Part shown: positions 47,391 to 50,538 of the stretch, piece after piece
How the letters are laid out: every line of letters begins with the position of its first letter
Numbering within the stretch: the stretch's first letter is position 1
From: Solirubrobacterales bacterium
GTDB lineage: Bacteria > Actinomycetota > Thermoleophilia > Solirubrobacterales > Solirubrobacteraceae
Assembly: GCA_027451345.1 (NCBI GenBank)
Contig: DAIDJO010000120.1
Span: 1-50,538, forward strand
Reading direction: 5' to 3'
DNA: 50,538 bases
Notes under the pieces: generated by a model
The model's database searches: none
What the model saw: only the letters and a program-made list of their open reading frames with translations
What the model was told of the DNA's origin: nothing
Program-made: the position numbers and the translations under genes

Positions 47391-47741
47391 ATGTCGAACG
47401 CCGACACATGTCCGGTCTGCCGCACCGCCGAGGTCGTCTGCGGCAAGTGGACCCTGCTCCTCGTCAAGGAGCTCGCCGAGGGCCAATCCCGGTTCTGTGA
47501 GCTCGAGCGCGCGCTCGAGGGCATCAGCCCGCGGACGCTCTCCCTGCGGCTGCGCGCCCTGGAGGAGGAGGGCGTGGTGGCCCGCACCACGTTCCCCGAG
47601 GTTCCGCCGCGGGTCGAGTACTCCCTGACCGAGAAGGGCCGCGCGCTCGTCCCGCTGATCGAGGACATGCGCGCCTACGGACTGCAGTGGCTGTCCGAGG
47701 GGTGCGACGCCACGGCGGACATCGCGCTCGCGTCGGTCTGA
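47391..47741 (+). CDS. HxlR-family transcriptional regulator
   Basis: The 116-residue winged-helix protein shows the HxlR signature: CPVCRTAEVVCGKWTLLLVK at the start, FCELERALEGISPRTLSLRL, RALEEEGVVARTTF and VEYSLTEKGRALVPLIEDM. C7 and C10 plus C17 may take part in redox or electrophile sensing, as in the related HypR/YodB group. It probably represses its own gene through the inverted repeat upstream. It may also control the flanking oxidoreductase. Confidence 0.93.
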   Translation: MSNADTCPVCRTAEVVCGKWTLLLVKELAEGQSRFCELERALEGISPRTLSLRLRALEEEGVVARTTFPEVPPRVEYSLTEKGRALVPLIEDMRAYGLQWLSEGCDATADIALASV

Positions 47742-47775
47742 GCCGCGTCGGTCTGACCCGCGTCGGTCCGATCGC
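47731..47775 (+). repeat. Three tandem 15-bp repeats at the end of the HxlR gene
   Basis: CGTCGGTCTGAGCCG, CGTCGGTCTGACCCG and CGTCGGTCCGATCGC follow each other directly. The first contains the HxlR stop codon. They look like a recent small duplication. Confidence 0.8.
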
Positions 47776-47848
47776 CTCGGCCGACGAACGCCCCGCCGGC
47801 GCCACAGGACGCTGCAAGCTCCCGTTCACCCGGAGGAGCTGAAACGCC

Positions 47849-47865
47849 GCTGCCGAAACGGCAGC
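47849..47865 (+). promoter_or_regulatory. Hairpin between SD and start of the gene at 47867
   Basis: A perfect 7-bp stem GCTGCCG-AAA-CGGCAGC ends one base before the GTG start. GGAGGAG lies at 47832-47838, 28 nt from the GTG. The folded hairpin would shorten the effective distance to about 11 nt. Confidence 0.5.
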
Positions 47866-47866
47866 T

Positions 47867-49162
47867 GTGAGAAACCTGACCCTGCACGGACTGCTCGAGG
47901 CCTTCACGACCGACGCCGGGATGCGCCTCGATCTCGCCGCCGCCGACGGCGACGAGATCCCCTTCGAGGTCGTCCAGAGTGACGGCGGCCGCAACGGCCG
48001 GATCCCGCTCTACTGCTACCGCCCACTCACCGGCGAGTTCATCCGCGCACGCCTCGGCCTGCTCGTGGCACTGCCCACCTACGCGCCCGTGGCGCGCACC
48101 CTCGAGGGCGTCGGCGGGCTCGAGGCGTACCTGCGAGCGCGGGGCCACGGACGGATTCCGGAGGCGCCGCGTGAGCAGGCCGACGAGGTGCTCAGGGACT
48201 TCCTCGCCCGGGTCTTCGAGGAGCGCAGCGACTTCGCCTTCGACGCCGATCGGTTCGAGACGGCGTACCTCGAGCTCGAGCGCGCGATCTATGAGGGCCG
48301 CTGCGTCACGGAGGTCGTCGCGCCGTTGCTCGGCATCGACCTCGACCCGCGGACCGACGAGCTGGCGCTGGGAGACGGTCTCTCGATCGTTCGCAGCACC
48401 GCGCTGGCCGGCGCCCCGGCCGAGTTCACCGGACAGGACCAGCCGCCGCTGCTGCTCGTGCTGCGGGTGGCGCACGACCGGCTGCAGCAGCCGTCGGTCT
48501 CCTACGCCCGGACGCGGTTCCGCCGCGTGCTCACCGCGCTGCGCCTGTTCGAGCGCGGCGGGTACGCCATCGGCCCGATCGGTCACTCGAGGATCGACGA
48601 CGGCCCCTGGTCACCGATGCCACTCGGCGCGAGCGGCCGCCCGCGCCTGCTGAAGCTGATCCCCAGCGCGAGCGAGGACGAGCTGCGCGGCTTCTGCAAC
48701 CTGATCGCCCGGCGCCTGCCCACGGCCGCGCGGGGGCGCGGACCCGACACCTCGGGGGCGGGCGAGGTGGCCTGGGCGCTCGCCCGCTTCGAGATGGGGT
48801 GCGAGCGGGTCGCGCCGTTCGAGGCGCTCACCGACTACCTGCTCGCGCTGCGCGCGCTGCTCGAACCGGAGGGTCCCTCGAGCGGGCGCCTCGCGCAGCG
48901 GCTGTCGATGATCTGCGCCGCTCCCGACGCCCGCGCCGCGCTCGCCGAGCGGGTCGCGCACGCGATCTCCCTCGAGCGGGCGGTGATCGCCGGACTCGCG
49001 CCGGCGCAGACGGGTGTCGACACCCTCGTCGAGGAGATCGCCGAGCATCTCCGCGCGATCCTGCGAGACGTCCTCTGCGGTCACCTCGATGCCGACGTCC
49101 GCGGCGTGGCCGACGAGCTGCTCGCCGAGGCGGCGGGACCGGCGGCCGCGGCCGCCGTCTAG
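47867..49162 (+). CDS. Hypothetical protein with HEPN-like C-terminal region, 431 residues
   Basis: No firm family is recognised. The N-terminal about 130 residues are mixed alpha/beta (FEVVQSDGGRNGRIPLYCYR). The middle contains LLLVLRVAHDRLQQPSVSYA and a helical part. The C-terminal about 120 residues (LTDYLLALRALLEPEGPSSG, AQRLSMIC, AHAISLERAVIAGL, LRAILRDVLCGHL) resemble Apea-like HEPN domains. There the pattern is a helix with R-S-x-x-V-H-G; here it reads ERAVIAG, so the histidine of the RNase motif is missing. This suggests a non-catalytic HEPN-like fold, if related. The GTG start was chosen because it follows the SD-hairpin arrangement. Confidence 0.6.
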   Translation: MRNLTLHGLLEAFTTDAGMRLDLAAADGDEIPFEVVQSDGGRNGRIPLYCYRPLTGEFIRARLGLLVALPTYAPVARTLEGVGGLEAYLRARGHGRIPEAPREQADEVLRDFLARVFEERSDFAFDADRFETAYLELERAIYEGRCVTEVVAPLLGIDLDPRTDELALGDGLSIVRSTALAGAPAEFTGQDQPPLLLVLRVAHDRLQQPSVSYARTRFRRVLTALRLFERGGYAIGPIGHSRIDDGPWSPMPLGASGRPRLLKLIPSASEDELRGFCNLIARRLPTAARGRGPDTSGAGEVAWALARFEMGCERVAPFEALTDYLLALRALLEPEGPSSGRLAQRLSMICAAPDARAALAERVAHAISLERAVIAGLAPAQTGVDTLVEEIAEHLRAILRDVLCGHLDADVRGVADELLAEAAGPAAAAAV

Positions 49163-49226
49163 AGAACGGCCACCCCACCGCCACCCGCGACCGCTCGCCG
49201 CCACCGCGACCGCGGGCACGGGCGTG

Positions 49227-49232
49227 TAGGGT
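49227..49232 (+). promoter_or_regulatory. -10 box TAGGGT of the gene at 49241 (leaderless)
   Basis: The hexamer ends 8 nt before the ATG at 49241. Confidence 0.5.
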
Positions 49233-49240
49233 CCCGGCCG

Positions 49241-49750
49241 ATGTATCACGTCGAGCTGCGCATGAGCATGCAGGTCGTGCGGGAGTTCAACCTCACCGAG
49301 CGACGGCTGTGGACGGGCGTGCTCGCCCCGCTGCTCGCCGACCGGGAGTTCACGATCGAGGGACAGGAGTTCGTCCCGCGCCAGACGCGCCTGAAGGTCT
49401 ACGAGGGCCCCGAGCTGCGGCCCGATCAGCTCGGGCTCGGGCGGGGGTGGCAGAACGTCGAGCGCACCGGGGTCGACGTCACCGAGCGCGTCCTCCGGCG
49501 CGCCCGGGAGCACGTCGCGTCCGCCGGCTCGGGCGCGGTCGCGGCGGAAGCGACGCCCGGGGTCGACCTGCTCCGCGAGCGGCTGATCGGGCGTCTGAGC
49601 GCAGGACCGCTCGCCGCCGAGGAGATCGCCGGGATCGCGGCGGAGCTGCTGCCCGAGGCGGACGAGCGCGCACGGGCCAGGCTCGCCGAGCAGGCCGTGT
49701 GGGCGCTGCTGGAGCGGGGCGTCGCTCAGCTGACGCCCAACGGCAGGTAG
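49241..49750 (+). CDS. Hypothetical protein, 169 residues
   Basis: I do not recognise this protein. It starts with a beta-rich segment of about 75 residues (VELRMSMQVVREFNLTERRL, EFVPRQTRLKVYEGPEL) followed by a helical C-terminal half made mostly of Ala, Glu, Leu and Arg. No signal peptide or membrane helix is visible. It has its own -10 box, so it need not belong to the same unit as the gene before it. Its last 25 bp overlap the 3' end of the convergent moeA gene. Confidence 0.65.
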   Translation: MYHVELRMSMQVVREFNLTERRLWTGVLAPLLADREFTIEGQEFVPRQTRLKVYEGPELRPDQLGLGRGWQNVERTGVDVTERVLRRAREHVASAGSGAVAAEATPGVDLLRERLIGRLSAGPLAAEEIAGIAAELLPEADERARARLAEQAVWALLERGVAQLTPNGR

Positions 49751-50538
49751 CCCACCTGCGAGCCGGCCGGCAGCGTCCCGGCGCCCGCCGGGATCCGGGC
49801 GAGGCCGTCCGAGAGGGCGCTCAGCGCCAGCTGGTGAGATTCCTGGCCGCGGAGCGGCTCGATCCGGCCGTCGGCGTGACGGCGCACCCGGATCATCTCG
49901 TCCCGCTCCGGATTGCGCGGCACGGCCACCGCCAACGTCGCGGGCACGACGGCCGGCCGGGGATGCCCGGCGCCCTGCAGCGCGGCGAGCGCGGGGCGGA
50001 CGAACAGCTCGAAGCAGACGAGCACCGAGACGGGATTGCCCGGGATCCCGAAGACGAGCGTCCGCTCACCGGGCGCCGGCTCCCAGACGCCGAAGGAGAG
50101 CGGCTTCCCGGGCTTGAGCGCGACCCGCCAGAAGAGCTCGCGCACCCCGAACTCCCGCTCGATCTCGCGAACGAGGTCGTGCCCGCCGACCGAGACGCCG
50201 CCGGTGCTGAGGACGACGTCATGCTCGAGCGCCTGCTCGATCGCGGCACGGTGCGCCGCGGGGGTGTCGGCGGCCGTGGCGAGGACCACCACCTCGGCGC
50301 CGGCGCTGGCGAGCGCGGCCCGCAGCAGGGGCCCGTTGGAGTCGTAGATCTGGCCCGGGCCGAGCCGCTGGCCGGCGGGGCGCAGCTCGCTGCCGGTCGT
50401 CAGAATCGCGACGCGCGGGCGCCGCCCGCAGGGCAGCGAACTGAGACCGAGTGACGCGGCGGCGCCGATCTGGCCGGGACCGAGGCGGATCCCAGCCGGG
50501 AGCACCTCATCGCCGTGCCGGACGTCGCTTCCGGCCCG
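49726..50538 (-). CDS. moeA: Molybdopterin molybdenumtransferase MoeA (partial; 5' end beyond right edge)
   Basis: MoeA inserts molybdate into adenylylated molybdopterin. The visible 270 residues begin inside the protein (GSDVRHGDEVLPAGIRLGPG) and reach the natural stop. The MoCF-binding domain is complete: RPRVAILTTGSELRPAGQRL, IYDSNGPLL, VVLSTGGVSVGGHDLVREIE, and KPGKPLSFGV followed by GIPGNPVSVLVCFELFVRPA. The C-terminal domain IV (ERDEMIRVRRHADGRIEPLR) follows. The N-terminal part lies outside the window. Confidence 0.95.
   Translation of the reverse strand, partial: RAGSDVRHGDEVLPAGIRLGPGQIGAAASLGLSSLPCGRRPRVAILTTGSELRPAGQRLGPGQIYDSNGPLLRAALASAGAEVVVLATAADTPAAHRAAIEQALEHDVVLSTGGVSVGGHDLVREIEREFGVRELFWRVALKPGKPLSFGVWEPAPGERTLVFGIPGNPVSVLVCFELFVRPALAALQGAGHPRPAVVPATLAVAVPRNPERDEMIRVRRHADGRIEPLRGQESHQLALSALSDGLARIPAGAGTLPAGSQVGYLPLGVS

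Noticed and set aside
48799-50454. 551-codon plus-strand frame near the right edge
   Set aside because: It overlaps three supported genes in other frames or strand, including moeA, and is a compositional shadow.
1-50538. Search for tRNA, rRNA, insertion sequences, prophage and attachment sites
   Set aside because: No cloverleaf signature, transposase, integrase or phage structural gene was seen in any intergenic region or frame.

Overview
The window comes from a high-GC, flagellated actinobacterium. The best guess is a member of the Thermoleophilia (Solirubrobacterales-like). The reasons are the high GC by eye, a large single-locus flagellar cluster with FliW and CsrA, an MprAB-type two-component pair, actinobacterial -10 boxes (TAnnnT), and many genes whose start codon lies only 6-10 nt after the -10 (apparently leaderless mRNAs). 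The taxonomic call is inference.

Left half (1-28845): flagella and chemotaxis. The minus strand carries, in transcription order, a TPR-glycosyltransferase, flaG-fliD, fliS-fliT, an HD-GYP c-di-GMP phosphodiesterase, flgB-flgC-fliE-fliF-fliG-fliH-fliI, fliJ-fliK-flgD-(TIGR02530-type protein)-flgE-flbD, motA-motB-fliL-fliN, and cheW-cheB (cut by the left edge). The plus strand carries fliA and, further on, flgF/G-flgG-flgJ(N-domain)-flgN-flgK-flgL-fliW-csrA. A small minus-strand pair, a FliK-like protein and an FlhB C-terminal paralogue (FlhX), sits between them. Ten sites resemble a sigma-28 (FliA) promoter with the pattern T(A/C/G)A(A/G)G-N14-15-GCCGA. They sit in front of almost every transcription unit of the cluster, and four of them put the start codon 7-9 nt after the -10. 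FliM, the export apparatus (FlhA, FlhB core, FliP, FliQ, FliR) and flagellin are not in the window and presumably lie elsewhere.

Middle (28864-37681): a sensor kinase/response regulator pair, a flavin reductase, exonuclease III, a small hypothetical, FtsH, a NYN-domain protein, a cold-shock protein with a structured leader, a rhodanese, and a secreted peptidoglycan hydrolase (PG-binding plus NlpC/P60-like) preceded by a c-di-AMP (ydaO-type) riboswitch.

Right part (37762-50538): acyl-CoA dehydrogenase, a zincin-like membrane protein, a RibD-type reductase divergent from a class II fructose-1,6-bisphosphatase (their -10 boxes overlap), an unknown membrane-anchored protein, an RlpA-like secreted protein behind a second c-di-AMP riboswitch, a Lys/Pro/Ala-rich protein, the primary sigma factor with a short Cys-containing upstream ORF, an AbiEi/DUF559-like protein, a luciferase-like oxidoreductase, an HxlR regulator with a likely operator, two unknown proteins (one with HEPN-like features), and the 3' part of moeA cut by the right edge. 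No tRNA, rRNA, CRISPR array or insertion sequence was seen.
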